NCBI RefSeq assembly: GCF_024734405.1
Contig: NZ_CP059556.1
Span: forward strand, 434,001 to 498,000
Reading direction: 5' to 3'
Length of the DNA stretch: 64,000 nt
Origin: Saccharopolyspora gregorii
GTDB taxonomy: Bacteria > Actinomycetota > Actinomycetes > Mycobacteriales > Pseudonocardiaceae
The first letter of the stretch is position 1. Each line of letters opens with the position of its first letter. Both the position numbers and the translations under genes were made by a program. Shown here piece after piece: positions 30,597 through 40,353 of this stretch. The notes under the pieces were generated by a model, which searched no databases, was not told where the DNA came from, and worked only from the letters and a program-made list of their open reading frames with translations.

Positions 30597-31154
30597 ATGA
30601 GCCGGTTCAGCGGGTTCCCCGCGCACGTCGAGAAGTACGTCGGCACCGTCCGCGGCGCGGACTCCCGCGGCACCGGCGGGCGCGAGCGCGCCTACCACCT
30701 CGTCTACTGCGACCACCGCTCCGGGCCGTACGTGTCGGTGCTGACCAGCGGGCTGCGCGAGCACACGGCGGGCGCCCCGCTGCCGCAGGAGCTGCTGTGC
30801 ACGGTGCACGCCGACCAGGAGATCCACGGCAGGCACCTCACGGCGGTGGTCGCCGAACTGCTCACCGAGTCGAACAGCCGCGTCGGCTACGGCGCCCTGA
30901 TCATGAACGACCGCCTGCTGCTGCCGGAGACCGAGATCGCGGGCGCGCTGGCCGCGCCGCACCCGTACCTGGCCGACGAGTTCGACGTGCTGCTGGACGA
31001 GGACGGCGGCCCGGTGCTGCAGCTGATCACGCTGCTGCCGGTCACCCGCGGCGAGTCGCAGCTGGTGGCCCGCTACGGCCGGGACGCCCTCTACGACCGC
31101 TGGGAGCAGCGGAACGTGGACCTCACCGACATCCGCAGGCCGTCCGCGGCCTGA
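30597..31154 (+). CDS. SUFU (suppressor of fused)-domain protein, copy 1
   Basis: A 185-residue soluble protein with the SUFU-like fold: HVEKYVGTV, YHLVYCDHRSGPYVSVLTSGL, ELLCTVHADQE, LLTESNSRVGYGALIMNDRLLLPETEI, LQLITLLPVTRGE, and a C-terminal DLTDIRRPSAA. It is clearly paralogous to the gene at 41535-42128, with the same order of blocks and matching C-terminus. In bacteria SUFU-domain proteins are often immunity proteins of polymorphic toxin systems, but no toxin is visible here. The ATG at 30597 follows GGAAGGGG. Confidence 0.78.
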   Translation: MSRFSGFPAHVEKYVGTVRGADSRGTGGRERAYHLVYCDHRSGPYVSVLTSGLREHTAGAPLPQELLCTVHADQEIHGRHLTAVVAELLTESNSRVGYGALIMNDRLLLPETEIAGALAAPHPYLADEFDVLLDEDGGPVLQLITLLPVTRGESQLVARYGRDALYDRWEQRNVDLTDIRRPSAA

Positions 31155-31203
31155 CCCGCGCGAGCCGGGCGCCGCGCGGCCCGCGGGTGGTTACGCTCGC
31201 GGG

Positions 31204-32073
31204 ATGGGTGAGTGGCGTTCCCCGGCCGAGGTGGCCGCGGCGCTGGACGCGACCGGGTACCTGCCGGACGAGGGCATCGCCACGGCGGTGTTCCTCGCGC
31301 TTCGGATGCACCGCCCGCTGCTGTGCGAGGGCGAGCCGGGCACCGGCAAGACGGAGCTCGCGCGGTCGCTGGCCGCGGCGCTCGGCGTGCGGCTGATCCG
31401 GTTGCAGTGCCACGAAGGCATCGACGCCGCGCAGGCCCTCTACGACTGGGACTTCCCGCGGCAGCTGCTGCACCTGCGCACCTTGGAGGCCGCGGCGGGC
31501 GGAGCGCTGGACGCGGACGCCGCGGAACCTTCGCTGTACCGGGAGCGGTTCCTGCTGGCCCGTCCGTTGCTGCGGGCGCTGCGGGAAGCGCCGTGCGTGC
31601 TGCTGGTGGACGAGATCGACCGCGCCGACGACGAGTTCGAGGCGTTCCTGCTGGAGTTCCTGTCCGAGCACGCGGTGAGCATCCCGGAGTTCGGCGAGGT
31701 CCGCGCCGAGGTGCCCCCGGTGGTGGTGCTGACCTCGAACCGCACCCGCGAACTGCACGACGCGCTGAAGCGCCGCTGCCTGTACCACTGGCTGGACCAC
31801 CCGGACCTGGCGCGGGAGGTCGCGATCCTGCGCCGCCGGTCGCCCGGCCTGGACGAGCGGCTCGCCGCGCAGGTGGCGGACGCGGTGCAGCGGATGCGGG
31901 AGCTGGAGCTGGTGAAGCCGCCGGGGGTGGCGGAGGCGCTGGACTGGGCGCGGGCGTTGCAGGCCCTGGGCGCGGCCGAGTTCGACCCGGAGCGGGCGGC
32001 CGCCGCGCTGGGCGCGGTGCTGAAGTACCGGGAGGACGCGGACCGGGTCCGCGCCGCCGGGCTGCTCGGCTGA
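31204..32073 (+). CDS. MoxR/CoxD-type AAA ATPase
   Basis: A 289-residue AAA+ protein with Walker A CEGEPGTGKTELA (about 39-51), Walker B VLLVDEIDRADDEFEAFLLE, sensor 1 VVVLTSNRTRELHDALKRRCLYHWLDHP, and a helical lid. This is the MoxR group that partners with a VWA protein. In cox operons CoxD and CoxE of this type help mature the Mo-Cu or Mo site. It is followed within 25 bp by the VWA gene. Confidence 0.92.
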   Translation: MGEWRSPAEVAAALDATGYLPDEGIATAVFLALRMHRPLLCEGEPGTGKTELARSLAAALGVRLIRLQCHEGIDAAQALYDWDFPRQLLHLRTLEAAAGGALDADAAEPSLYRERFLLARPLLRALREAPCVLLVDEIDRADDEFEAFLLEFLSEHAVSIPEFGEVRAEVPPVVVLTSNRTRELHDALKRRCLYHWLDHPDLAREVAILRRRSPGLDERLAAQVADAVQRMRELELVKPPGVAEALDWARALQALGAAEFDPERAAAALGAVLKYREDADRVRAAGLLG

Positions 32074-32094
32074 CCCGCCGGGCATCATGGAGCG

Positions 32095-33252
32095 GTGGGC
32101 ACCACCGCCGGTCTCGTCGGTTTCGCCCGGTCGCTGCGGTTCTCCGGCATGGCCTGCGGCCCGGACCGGGTGCGGGCGTTCCTGGCCGCCACCGCGCACA
32201 CCGGGGTGGCGGAGCGCTCCGCGGTGTACTGGGCGGGCCGGGTGACGTTGTGCTCGGATCCCGCGGACCTGGCCCGCTACGACGCCGCGTTCGCCGCGTG
32301 GTTCGGCGGCGCCGCGCCGCGGCCGCGGGCACCTGCCGCGCCGCGCCGGGCCCGGATCGCGCCGCTCGAACCGGGGGAGCGGCAGGAGTCCGGGGAGGCC
32401 GAACCGGTGCGGGCCGCGGCCGCCGACGAGGTGCTGCGGCACCGGGACCTCGCCGACCTCGGCGAGGCCGAGCGCGAACACCTGCGCCGCCTGCTCGCGG
32501 CCGTGCGGCCCGATCCGCCGGACCGGCCGGCGGCGCGATGGCGCCGGGCGCGGCGCGGTCCGCTGGACGCCCGGGCGACGTTGCGGGCGGTGCTGCGCTC
32601 CGGGGGCGAGCCGCCGCGGCTGGAGCGCAGGCGTCGCGGCCGTCGGGCCCGCCGGGTGGTGCTGCTGGTCGACGTGTCCGGGTCGATGGAGCCGTACGCG
32701 GACGCGCTGCTGCGGTTCGCGCACGTGGTGGTCCGCCGGGCCCCGGCGAGCACCGAGGTGTTCACGCTCGGCACCCGCCTCACGCGGGTCACGGCGCAGC
32801 TGCGCGGACGCGACGCCGAGCGGGCGTTGCGGGCCGCCGCGGCGGCGGTGCCGGACTTCTCCGGCGGCACCCGGCTCGGCGAGGTGCTGCGGGCCTTCCT
32901 GGACCGGTGGGGGCGGCGGGGCGCGGCGCGCGGCGCGGTCGTCGTGGTGTTCTCCGACGGCTGGGAGCGCGGTGATCCGGCGCTGCTCGGCGAGCAGCTG
33001 CGGCACCTGCGGCGGCTGGCGCGGGCCGTGATCTGGGCGAACCCGCACGCCGGGCACGGCGAGTACGCGCCGGTGCAGTCCGGGATCGCGGCGGCGCTGC
33101 CGCACTTGGACGCGCTCGTACCGGGGCACAGCCTCGGCTCGTTGCAACGGGTGTGGGCGGAAGTTGTCCGCCTGGGTGGGAATGCGACGGCCGTCCGGGG
33201 TGCTGAGATGGCCATGACACGGCGAGGTGCAGCGGAGGTGGGCCGTGCGTGA
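32095..33252 (+). CDS. VWA-domain protein, CoxE type
   Basis: A 385-residue protein (GTG 32095). After an Ala/Arg-rich N-terminal half comes a VWA domain with the MIDAS motif DVSGSM (RRVVLLVDVSGSMEPYADALLRFAHVV) and VVVFSDGWERGDP near its end. This is the CoxE/DUF58-like partner of the MoxR ATPase, thought to assist cofactor insertion into CODH-type hydroxylases. Its stop overlaps the next start by 8 bp. Confidence 0.9.
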   Translation: MGTTAGLVGFARSLRFSGMACGPDRVRAFLAATAHTGVAERSAVYWAGRVTLCSDPADLARYDAAFAAWFGGAAPRPRAPAAPRRARIAPLEPGERQESGEAEPVRAAAADEVLRHRDLADLGEAEREHLRRLLAAVRPDPPDRPAARWRRARRGPLDARATLRAVLRSGGEPPRLERRRRGRRARRVVLLVDVSGSMEPYADALLRFAHVVVRRAPASTEVFTLGTRLTRVTAQLRGRDAERALRAAAAAVPDFSGGTRLGEVLRAFLDRWGRRGAARGAVVVVFSDGWERGDPALLGEQLRHLRRLARAVIWANPHAGHGEYAPVQSGIAAALPHLDALVPGHSLGSLQRVWAEVVRLGGNATAVRGAEMAMTRRGAAEVGRA

Positions 33253-34357
33253 CGTGCTCGACGAGGTGTTCCAGCGGTGGGAGTCCGGGGAGTCGGTCGG
33301 CCTCGGCACGGTGGTCGCGACCTTCCGGTCCGCGCCGCGCCCGCCCGGGGCGTCGATGCTGGTCACCGAGGGCGGTGAGGCCGTCGGCAGCGTGTCCGGC
33401 GGGTGCGTGGAAGGAGCGGTGTACGAGCGGGCGACCGCGGTGCTCGACGGCGAACCGGCGGCGCTGCAGCGCTACGGCGTCAGCGATGACGACGCGTTCG
33501 CGGTCGGGTTGACCTGCGGCGGCATCCTCGACGTGTTCGTGGAGCGGGTGGACCGCGACTCGTTCCCCGACTTCGACGCGGTCGCGAAGTCGGTGCGCGA
33601 GGAGGAACCGGTGGCGGTCGCGACCGTCGTGGACCATCCCGATCCGGCTCGGGTCGGCGCGCACCTGCTCGTGTGGCGGGAGCGCACGCAGGGCGGGCTC
33701 GGCGAGGCGCGGATCGACGACGCGGTCGCCGACGACGCCCGCGGCATGCTCGCCAGCGGTCGCAGCGGCGTCCTGGAGTACGGGCCGCAGGGGCAGCGGC
33801 GCGGCGAGGGCATGCGGGTGTTCGTGAACGCCTTCGAACCGCCGCCGCGGATGCTGGTGTTCGGCGCGATCGACTTCGCCGCGGCGATGGCCCGCATCGG
33901 CTCGTTCCTCGGCTACCGGGTGACGGTGTGCGACGCGCGGCCGGTGTTCGCCACCCGCTCCCGGTTCCCCGGGGTGGACGACGTGGTCGTGGACTGGCCG
34001 CACCGCTACCTCGCGGCGGAGGCGGAAGCGGGCCGGCTGGACGCGCGGACCGCGGTGATGGTGCTGACGCACGACCCGAAGTTCGACGTGCCGGTGCTGG
34101 AGATCGCGCTGCGGCAGCGGCTCGGCTACGTGGGCGCGATGGGTTCGCGGCGCACCCACGACGACCGGATGCTGCGGCTGCGGGAGATCGGGGTCCCGGA
34201 GGCGGACCTGGCCCGGTTGTCCTCGCCGATCGGCCTGGACCTGGGGGCCCGCACCCCGGAGGAGACGGCGGTGTCGATCGCCGCCGAGCTGATCGCGCTG
34301 CGCTGGGGCGGGCTCGGCGCCCGGCTCACCGAGACGGAAGGACCCATCCACCGCTGA
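33245..34357 (+). CDS. XdhC/CoxF-family maturation protein
   Basis: A protein of about 370 residues; GTG 33245 was chosen because GGAGG lies six bases upstream, and GTG 33227 is an alternative. N-terminal XdhC_CoxI block: LGTVVATFRSAPRPPGASMLVTEGG, GSVSGGCVEGAVYERA, GLTCGGILDVFVE. C-terminal Rossmann block: MLVFGAIDFAAAMARIGSFLGYRVTVCDARPVFA, VLTHDPKFDVPVL, YVGAMGSRRTHDDR. XdhC proteins bind molybdenum cofactor, promote sulfuration and deliver it to hydroxylases. Fits between CoxE and CoxS. Confidence 0.93.
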   Translation: MRDVLDEVFQRWESGESVGLGTVVATFRSAPRPPGASMLVTEGGEAVGSVSGGCVEGAVYERATAVLDGEPAALQRYGVSDDDAFAVGLTCGGILDVFVERVDRDSFPDFDAVAKSVREEEPVAVATVVDHPDPARVGAHLLVWRERTQGGLGEARIDDAVADDARGMLASGRSGVLEYGPQGQRRGEGMRVFVNAFEPPPRMLVFGAIDFAAAMARIGSFLGYRVTVCDARPVFATRSRFPGVDDVVVDWPHRYLAAEAEAGRLDARTAVMVLTHDPKFDVPVLEIALRQRLGYVGAMGSRRTHDDRMLRLREIGVPEADLARLSSPIGLDLGARTPEETAVSIAAELIALRWGGLGARLTETEGPIHR

Positions 34358-34362
34358 CGGGC

Positions 34363-34542
34363 GTGCGGGCCGAGTACGGGGAGACGGACTTCGTCGCGGT
34401 CGGGTTCGGCGCGACCCCGGCGGGCACGGCGGGGTTCAGCAACGTCGTGGTCGAGGGGGCCGGGGAGCCGTACCCGCGGCTGCCGATCACGAGCCTGCGG
34501 ATCGGCACCGTGCAGCCGACCCCCGACGGCGTCCTGCTCTGA
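34363..34542 (+). CDS. Small unassigned ORF inside the cox cluster
   Basis: A possible 59-residue product from GTG 34363, starting 5 bp after the XdhC gene stop. It is not a recognised family. VRAEYGETDFVAVGFGATPAGTAGFSNVVVEG reads like a soluble beta-rich segment, and codon third positions are GC-rich in frame. It could be a small subunit, a decayed remnant of a larger gene, or chance. A gap of 168 bp separates it from coxS. Confidence 0.35.
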   Translation: MRAEYGETDFVAVGFGATPAGTAGFSNVVVEGAGEPYPRLPITSLRIGTVQPTPDGVLL

Positions 34543-34710
34543 GGCCGGGGGCGGTCGTCCCGTTCGGGGCGACCGCCACCCGCGCGCGAGCGTCCGGGTT
34601 GCTCGCGGAGGGGCGGCGTAGCAGGCTCGGTGGATGTGACCCCCGTCACTCGAACGGGGTTCGCGTTTCCCGAACGCCCGCGCTCCCGCGGCCCGTCCTC
34701 TGGAGGCCCG

Positions 34711-35256
34711 ATGCCGCGCATCACCGTCAACGTCGACGGCACCGACCACACCGACGACGTGGAGCCCCGAACCCTGCTCGTGCAGCACCTGCGGGAACGG
34801 CTCGGCAAGGTCGGCACCGTCGTCGGCTGCGACACCAGCAACTGCGGCGCCTGCACCGTCCACCTGGACGGGCAGAGCGTCAAGGCCTGCTCCGTGCTGG
34901 CGGTGCAGGCCGACGGACACCACGTCACCACGATCGAAGGGCTCGCCCGCGACGGCGAGCTCCACCCCTTGCAGCAGGCCTTCCACGACGCCCACGCGCT
35001 GCAGTGCGGGTTCTGCACCCCCGGCATGATCATGCAGGCGCTGGACCTGCTCGCCGAGACGCCCGACCCGGACGAGCAGCAGGTCCGCGAAGGCCTCGAA
35101 GGCAACCTGTGCCGCTGCACCGGCTACCAGAACATCGTCCGGGCCGTCCAGGACGCGGCGCGGCGGATGCGCCCCGGGGCCGGGCCACCGCTGGAGCAGG
35201 ACGCCCCGCGGCAGCGTACGTCCGCCGAGACCCGGACCGAGGTGGGGCGGCCATGA
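34711..35256 (+). CDS. coxS: CODH-like small subunit, two [2Fe-2S] clusters
   Basis: A 181-residue iron-sulfur subunit starting at ATG 34711 behind TGGAGG. A plant-type ferredoxin domain carries Cys40, 45, 48 and 60 ([16 protein letters not shown]). An all-helical domain carries Cys99, 102, 134 and 136 ([19 protein letters not shown]). It passes electrons from the Mo site to FAD. An acidic tail follows. Its stop overlaps the coxL start (ATGA). Confidence 0.95.
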   Translation: MPRITVNVDGTDHTDDVEPRTLLVQHLRERLGKVGTVVGCDTSNCGACTVHLDGQSVKACSVLAVQADGHHVTTIEGLARDGELHPLQQAFHDAHALQCGFCTPGMIMQALDLLAETPDPDEQQVREGLEGNLCRCTGYQNIVRAVQDAARRMRPGAGPPLEQDAPRQRTSAETRTEVGRP

Positions 35257-37688
35257 CCTCCACCGCCGAACCGGAACTCGGCCGCGCCCGCAAGCGCAAG
35301 GAGGACGCCCGCCTCATCACCGGGCGCACCCGCTGGACCGACAACATCGCGCTGCCCGGCATGCTGCACCTGGCCGTGCTGCGCAGCCCCGCCGCGCACG
35401 CCCGCATCGCCTCCATCGACACCGAGCGCGCCGCGAAGATGCCCGGCGTCCGCGCCGTCCGCACCGGCCGCGACCTCGCCGCCGTCCAGGGCAGCCTGCC
35501 GTGCGCGTGGCCGATCACCCCGGACATGAAGGCGCCGCAGGCGCCGTCGCTGGCGGTGGACGCGGTGCACTTCGCCGGGGAGGCCGTCGCCGTCGTCGCC
35601 GCCCGCAGCGCCGCCGAGGCCCACGACGCGCTGGACGCGATCGACGTGGACTACGACGACCTGCCCGTGGTGCTCGACCTCGACGCCGCCGCAGGCGCGG
35701 ATTCCCCGCTGGTGCACGAAGAACTCGGCACCAACCGCAGCGCCACCTGGACCTTCGACTCCGCCGAGGCGGGCACCGGCGGTGACGTGGAGCGGGCCCT
35801 CGCCGAAGCCGAGGTGCGGATCGACCGGACCTTCCGCCAGCAGCGGCTCATCCCGGCGTTCATGGAACCCCGCTCCGTCGTCGTCGACCCCACCGGCGAC
35901 CAGTGCACGATGTGGTCGGCCACCCAGGTCCCGCACATCCTGCGGCTCATGCTGGCGACCACGCTGGGCGTGCCGGAGCAGCGGATCCGGGTGATCGCGC
36001 CGGACGTCGGCGGCGGGTTCGGCGGCAAGCTCCAGGTGACCCCGGAGGAGATCATCACCTTCCTGCTGGCCCGCGAACTCGGCGTGCCGGTGAAGTGGAC
36101 CGAATCCCGCTCCGAGTCGATGGTCGCCGCCCACCACGGCCGCGACCAGGTGCAGCGGCTGTCGCTCGCCGCGCGCCGCGACGGCACCGTCACCGGGCTG
36201 AAGGTGGAGCTGCTCGCCGACATGGGCGCCTACCTGCGGCTGGTCACCCCGGGCGTGCCGATCCTCGGCGCGTTCATGTTCAACGGGATCTACAAGTTCC
36301 CGGCCTACCACTTCAGCTGCACCACCGTGTTCACCAACAAGACGCCGACCGACGCGTACCGGGGTGCCGGGCGGCCGGAGGCGACCTTCGGCATCGAGCG
36401 GATGATGGACGAACTCGCCGCCGAGCTCGGTGCGGACCCGCTGGAACTGCGGCGCAAGAACTGGATCGAGCGCGACGAGTTCCCGTTCGACACCGTCTCC
36501 GGGCTGACCTACGACTCGGGCGACTACGCGGCGGCGACCGACGAGGCGGTGCGGCTGCTGGGCTACGCGGAGCTGCGCGCCGAGCAGGCCGAGCGCAGGC
36601 GGACCGGTGCCGCGGTGCAGCTGGGCATCGGGGTCTCCACGTTCACCGAGATGTGCGGGCTCGCCCCGTCCCGGGTGCTCGGGTCGCTGTCCTACGGCGC
36701 GGGCGGCTGGGAGCACGCGGCGATCCGGGTGCTGCCCACCGGCGGGGTCGAGGTCGTCACCGGCGTCTCCCCGCACGGCCAGGGCCACGAGACGGCGTGG
36801 AGCCAGCTGGTCGCCGACCGGCTCGGCGTGCCGTTCGAGGACGTCGCGGTGCTGCACGGCGACACGCAGACCTCGCCGAAGGGCCTGGACACCTACGGTT
36901 CGCGGTCGCTCGCCGTGGGCGGCATGGCGGTGGTCGCCGCCGCCGACAAGGTGATCGAGAAGGCGCGGCGGATCGCCGCGCACCTGATGGAGTGCGCCGA
37001 GGACGACGTGGAGTTCGAAGCGGGCCGGTTCGGCGTGCGCGGCACCTCGCGGAGCACCGCGTTGGGCGAGGTGGCGCTGGCCGCGTTCGCCGCGCACGAC
37101 CTGCCCGAAGGGGTCGAGCCCTCGCTGGACGCCGACGCCACCTTCGACCCGGAGAACTTCTCGTTCCCGCACGGCACCCACCTGTGCGCGGTCGAAGTGG
37201 ACACCGAGACGGGCCGGGTGCGGATCCGCGAGTACGCGTGCGTCGACGACGTGGGCACCGTGGTGAACCCGCTGATCGTGGAGGGCCAGGTGCACGGCGG
37301 GCTCGCCCAGGGCATCGCGCAGGCGCTGTACGAGGAGGCCGTGCACGACGAGAGCGGCACCCTCACCACGGCGACGCTCGCCGACTACCTGGTGCCCTCC
37401 GCCGCGGACCTGCCGGAGTACACCACCGGCCGCACCGAGACGCGGGCGACGTCGAACCGGCTGGGCGTGAAGGGCGTCGGGGAGGCGGGCACCATCGCCT
37501 CCACTCCGGCGGTGGTCAACGCGGTGGTGGATGCGATCCGCCACCTCGGGGTGACCGACGTGGAGATGCCGTGCTCACCGCAGCGGGTGTGGCGGGCGAT
37601 CACCGGGGCGCGCGCCTCCGGCGCCACCGCACCGGAACCCGGCGGCGGCACGGGTTCGATGAACCGAGTTCCAGGAGGCGACCGATGA
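35253..37688 (+). CDS. coxL: Form II CODH-like molybdenum hydroxylase, large subunit
   Basis: An 811-residue catalytic subunit of the xanthine oxidase family, ATG 35253. Molybdopterin-binding blocks include [14 protein letters not shown] and [18 protein letters not shown], with the catalytic Glu in VGEAGT (about 744). The active-site loop reads AYRGAGR (368-374), the form II signature, not the AYxCSFR loop of true form I CO dehydrogenase. CO oxidation is therefore doubtful, and the substrate may be another small carbonyl or heterocycle. Operon order S-L-M is the form II order. Confidence 0.93.
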   Translation: MTSTAEPELGRARKRKEDARLITGRTRWTDNIALPGMLHLAVLRSPAAHARIASIDTERAAKMPGVRAVRTGRDLAAVQGSLPCAWPITPDMKAPQAPSLAVDAVHFAGEAVAVVAARSAAEAHDALDAIDVDYDDLPVVLDLDAAAGADSPLVHEELGTNRSATWTFDSAEAGTGGDVERALAEAEVRIDRTFRQQRLIPAFMEPRSVVVDPTGDQCTMWSATQVPHILRLMLATTLGVPEQRIRVIAPDVGGGFGGKLQVTPEEIITFLLARELGVPVKWTESRSESMVAAHHGRDQVQRLSLAARRDGTVTGLKVELLADMGAYLRLVTPGVPILGAFMFNGIYKFPAYHFSCTTVFTNKTPTDAYRGAGRPEATFGIERMMDELAAELGADPLELRRKNWIERDEFPFDTVSGLTYDSGDYAAATDEAVRLLGYAELRAEQAERRRTGAAVQLGIGVSTFTEMCGLAPSRVLGSLSYGAGGWEHAAIRVLPTGGVEVVTGVSPHGQGHETAWSQLVADRLGVPFEDVAVLHGDTQTSPKGLDTYGSRSLAVGGMAVVAAADKVIEKARRIAAHLMECAEDDVEFEAGRFGVRGTSRSTALGEVALAAFAAHDLPEGVEPSLDADATFDPENFSFPHGTHLCAVEVDTETGRVRIREYACVDDVGTVVNPLIVEGQVHGGLAQGIAQALYEEAVHDESGTLTTATLADYLVPSAADLPEYTTGRTETRATSNRLGVKGVGEAGTIASTPAVVNAVVDAIRHLGVTDVEMPCSPQRVWRAITGARASGATAPEPGGGTGSMNRVPGGDR

Positions 37689-38539
37689 TCCCGGCGGCGT
37701 TCGACCACATCGCACCGTCCACCGTGGAGGAAGCGGTGCGCGCGCTGCGGGAGGCCGGGGACGAGGCGAAGGTGCTCGGCGGCGGGCAGAGCCTGCTGCC
37801 GGTGCTGCGGATGCGGCTCGCCGACCCGCAGCTCGTCGTCGACCTCGGCCGCATCCCGGAGCTGCGCGGCGTGCGGGAGGAGGGCGGCACCGTCGTCATC
37901 GGCGCGATGACCACCCACCACGACGTGCTCCGGGACCGGCTGGTCCGCGCGCACCTGCCGCTGCTCGCGCAGGCCACCCGCACCGTCGCCGACCCGCAGG
38001 TGCGCCACCGCGGAACGTTCGGCGGGGCCCTCGCGCACGCCGACCCGGCCGGGGACCTGCCCGCGCCCGCGCTGGTGCTGGACGCGGAACTGGTGCTCGC
38101 CGGGCCGGACGGGCGGCGGACCGTTCCGGCCGCCGAGTTCTTCACCGACCTGTTCACCACCGCCCTGGAACCGGACGAGCTGCTGGTGGAGGTGCGGCTG
38201 CCGAAGTGGACGGGCTGGTCGGCGCACTACGAGAAGTTCAACCGGGTCGCCCAGGCCTGGTCGATGGTCGGCGTGGCCGCCGCGGTGCGGGTGGACGGCG
38301 GCGCGATCGCCGAAGCCCGCGTCGGCCTCACCAACATGGGGCCGGTGCCGATCCGCGCGTTCGGGGTGGAGCGGGCGCTGGTCGGCGCCCCGGCCGAAGC
38401 GGATGCGATCCGCCGCGCCGCCGAGCTCGCCACCGAGGGGACCAGCCCCGCCGCGGACGCGAGCGCCGACGTGGACTACCGGGAACACCTCGCGCAGGTC
38501 CTCACCGGACGAGCGGTGGCCGCGGCCGCCGGGGTGTAG
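37685..38539 (+). CDS. coxM: CODH-like medium subunit, FAD-binding
   Basis: A 284-residue flavoprotein subunit. FAD-binding PCMH-type motifs are KVLGGGQSLLPVLRMRLADP and TVADPQVRHRGTFGGALAHADPAGDLP. The CO_deh_flav_C domain follows (WSAHYEKFNRVAQAWSMVGVAAAV). The ATG overlaps the coxL stop by 4 bp. Confidence 0.95.
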   Translation: MIPAAFDHIAPSTVEEAVRALREAGDEAKVLGGGQSLLPVLRMRLADPQLVVDLGRIPELRGVREEGGTVVIGAMTTHHDVLRDRLVRAHLPLLAQATRTVADPQVRHRGTFGGALAHADPAGDLPAPALVLDAELVLAGPDGRRTVPAAEFFTDLFTTALEPDELLVEVRLPKWTGWSAHYEKFNRVAQAWSMVGVAAAVRVDGGAIAEARVGLTNMGPVPIRAFGVERALVGAPAEADAIRRAAELATEGTSPAADASADVDYREHLAQVLTGRAVAAAAGV

Positions 38540-38667
38540 GAATGGACGGGCCGGTGCGCCCGGCGCGCACCGGAACCCGGGTGCCCGGCGGTGCGCGCGG
38601 GGTCGGTCACCGGCCGCCGAGCTCCGCCCCGCACGTCGTGCGGCGATCTACCAGGAGGGCCTGTCCC

Positions 38668-39615
38668 GTGCAGATGCAGCACCACTTCACCGTCCCGGTC
38701 CCGGTCGACGTGGCCTGGCCGGCGATCATCGATCCGGAGCGGGTCGCCCCGTGCATGCCCGGTGCCACGCTCACCTCCGCCGAGGGCGACCGCTTCACCG
38801 GCTCGGTGAAGGTGAAGCTGGGCCCGATCTCCTTGCTGTACAAGGGATCCGGCTCGTTCCAGGAGGTCGACGAATCGACGCGGCGGGTCGTGATCGACGC
38901 GGGCGGCAAGGACGCCAGGGGCAACGGCACGGCGGCGGCGACGGTGACCGTGACGCTCACCGAGGAGGACGGCCGCACCTCGGCGGCGGTGGACACCGAC
39001 CTGAAGGTGACGGGGAAACCGGCGCAGCTGGGGCGCGGCCTGATGTCCGAGGTGGGCGGGAAGATCCTGCACCAGTTCGCGGCGAACCTGGCGCGGAGCC
39101 TGACCGGGCAGGACGCGGCGGCGTCCCAGACCGGTGGCGGGCGGAGCGGCGCCGGGGAGGGCCTCGCGGCCGGCTCCGGAGCCCGGCCCGCCGCGCCCGA
39201 TCCCGGCGGCACGACCGGGGAGGACGAGGCGTCCCGCACCGGATCGGACGGCCCGGACCGCTCGGACCCGGGAGCGGGGCCGCGCCGGTCGCCGGACCGC
39301 TCCGGCCACCAGGGCAACGGCGAACGGCCCCCGGGCCGCGCGGGACGGAACCCGGCGTGGCGGGTCACCTCGCCCGCCGCCGCGGAGCGGACCGCGCCCG
39401 CCGACGCGGTGGCCGCCACGACCACCGCCGTGCGGGGTTCCGCGCACCGGGCGGACGCCGTGGTCACCGGCGGTCCGGCGCCGTCGGAGGAAGCCATCGA
39501 CCTGCTCGGCGCGGCGGGCACGCCGGTGTTCAAGCGCGCGCTGCCGGTGGCCGCCGCCGTGGCGACCGCGGCGCTCCTGCTGCGCGCCCTCCGCCGCAGG
39601 CGTGCCCGGCGGTGA
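38668..39615 (+). CDS. coxG: CoxG-type SRPBCC protein with C-terminal membrane anchor
   Basis: A 315-residue protein (GTG 38668 behind AGGAGGG). Residues 1-150 form the CoxG SRPBCC domain (MQMQHHFTVPVPVDVAWPAI, CMPGATLTSAEGDRFTGSVKVKLGPI, GLMSEVGGKILHQFAANLA). A disordered Gly/Pro/Asp/Arg-rich linker of about 130 residues follows. It ends with one hydrophobic helix and an Arg-rich tip (VAAAVATAALLLRALRRRRARR). CoxG anchors CODH to the membrane in carboxydotrophs, and this architecture fits that job. Confidence 0.9.
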   Translation: MQMQHHFTVPVPVDVAWPAIIDPERVAPCMPGATLTSAEGDRFTGSVKVKLGPISLLYKGSGSFQEVDESTRRVVIDAGGKDARGNGTAAATVTVTLTEEDGRTSAAVDTDLKVTGKPAQLGRGLMSEVGGKILHQFAANLARSLTGQDAAASQTGGGRSGAGEGLAAGSGARPAAPDPGGTTGEDEASRTGSDGPDRSDPGAGPRRSPDRSGHQGNGERPPGRAGRNPAWRVTSPAAAERTAPADAVAATTTAVRGSAHRADAVVTGGPAPSEEAIDLLGAAGTPVFKRALPVAAAVATAALLLRALRRRRARR

Positions 39616-39633
39616 ACCGCGCCGCGCCGCTGG

Positions 39634-40308
39634 TCAGCGGCGGGTGCGGGTGCCCGCGCCGACCACGCCGGCCAGTCGCGTCCAGCCCAGCGCGGTGTAG
39701 AGGTGGCGGCCCTGCCTGCTCGCGGTGAGCAGCCCGGTTCCCGCGCCGAGGTGGACGGCCTCCCGCGCGAGCGCGCTCATCAGCGCCCCGCCCAGGCCGC
39801 GCCTGCGGTGCGCGCGGTAGGTGGCGATGTTGTGCGCCACGGCCACGTCCCCGTGCACCACCATCACGCCGTGCGCGGCGGGATCCCCGCGTTCGTCGGT
39901 GATCCGGGCCGCGAGCACCGGGCCCTCCCGGTCCAGCTCCACGGCGTACTCCGGGGCGGCGTCCCGCCGCGGGTGCGCGGCCAGGTCGGTGCGCATGAAG
40001 TGCTCGCGCGCGGGCGCGAGCCGGAGCCCTTCCGAGCTGAGCACGTCCTCGACGGCGGCGGGCGCGGTGGTCGGCACGGTCAGCCAGTCCGAGTGCGGTG
40101 ATCCGGCGACCTGCGCGGCGTGCAGGCGTAGCGAACCGGGGTCGCCGTCGGCGTCGAGCACGATGCTCTCCAGGTGCCTGCCGGGCTGGCCGGACAGCAC
40201 GTGCAGCGCACCGTCCGCCTCGTCGGCGGGGTCGAGCCCGCACGCCACGCCCCACCCGTGCTGCCACCGGCGGACCAGCTCGGCCAGCGGGGGAGAAGTG
40301 CGTTCCAT
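39634..40308 (-). CDS. GNAT-family N-acetyltransferase
   Basis: A protein of about 224 residues (ATG 40308, MERTSPPLAELVRRW). The C-terminal GNAT fold shows VMVVHGDVAVAHNIATYRAHRRRGLGGALMSALAREA, with the RRGLGGAL pyrophosphate loop for acetyl-CoA, and the late motif LYTALGWTRLAGV. Substrate unknown. Convergent with coxG, gap 18 bp. Confidence 0.87.
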   Translation of the reverse strand: MERTSPPLAELVRRWQHGWGVACGLDPADEADGALHVLSGQPGRHLESIVLDADGDPGSLRLHAAQVAGSPHSDWLTVPTTAPAAVEDVLSSEGLRLAPAREHFMRTDLAAHPRRDAAPEYAVELDREGPVLAARITDERGDPAAHGVMVVHGDVAVAHNIATYRAHRRRGLGGALMSALAREAVHLGAGTGLLTASRQGRHLYTALGWTRLAGVVGAGTRTRR

Positions 40309-40353
40309 GCCGCTAGCCAACCACCGCGCCGCCACCCCGGCTCGGAGGGCTGG

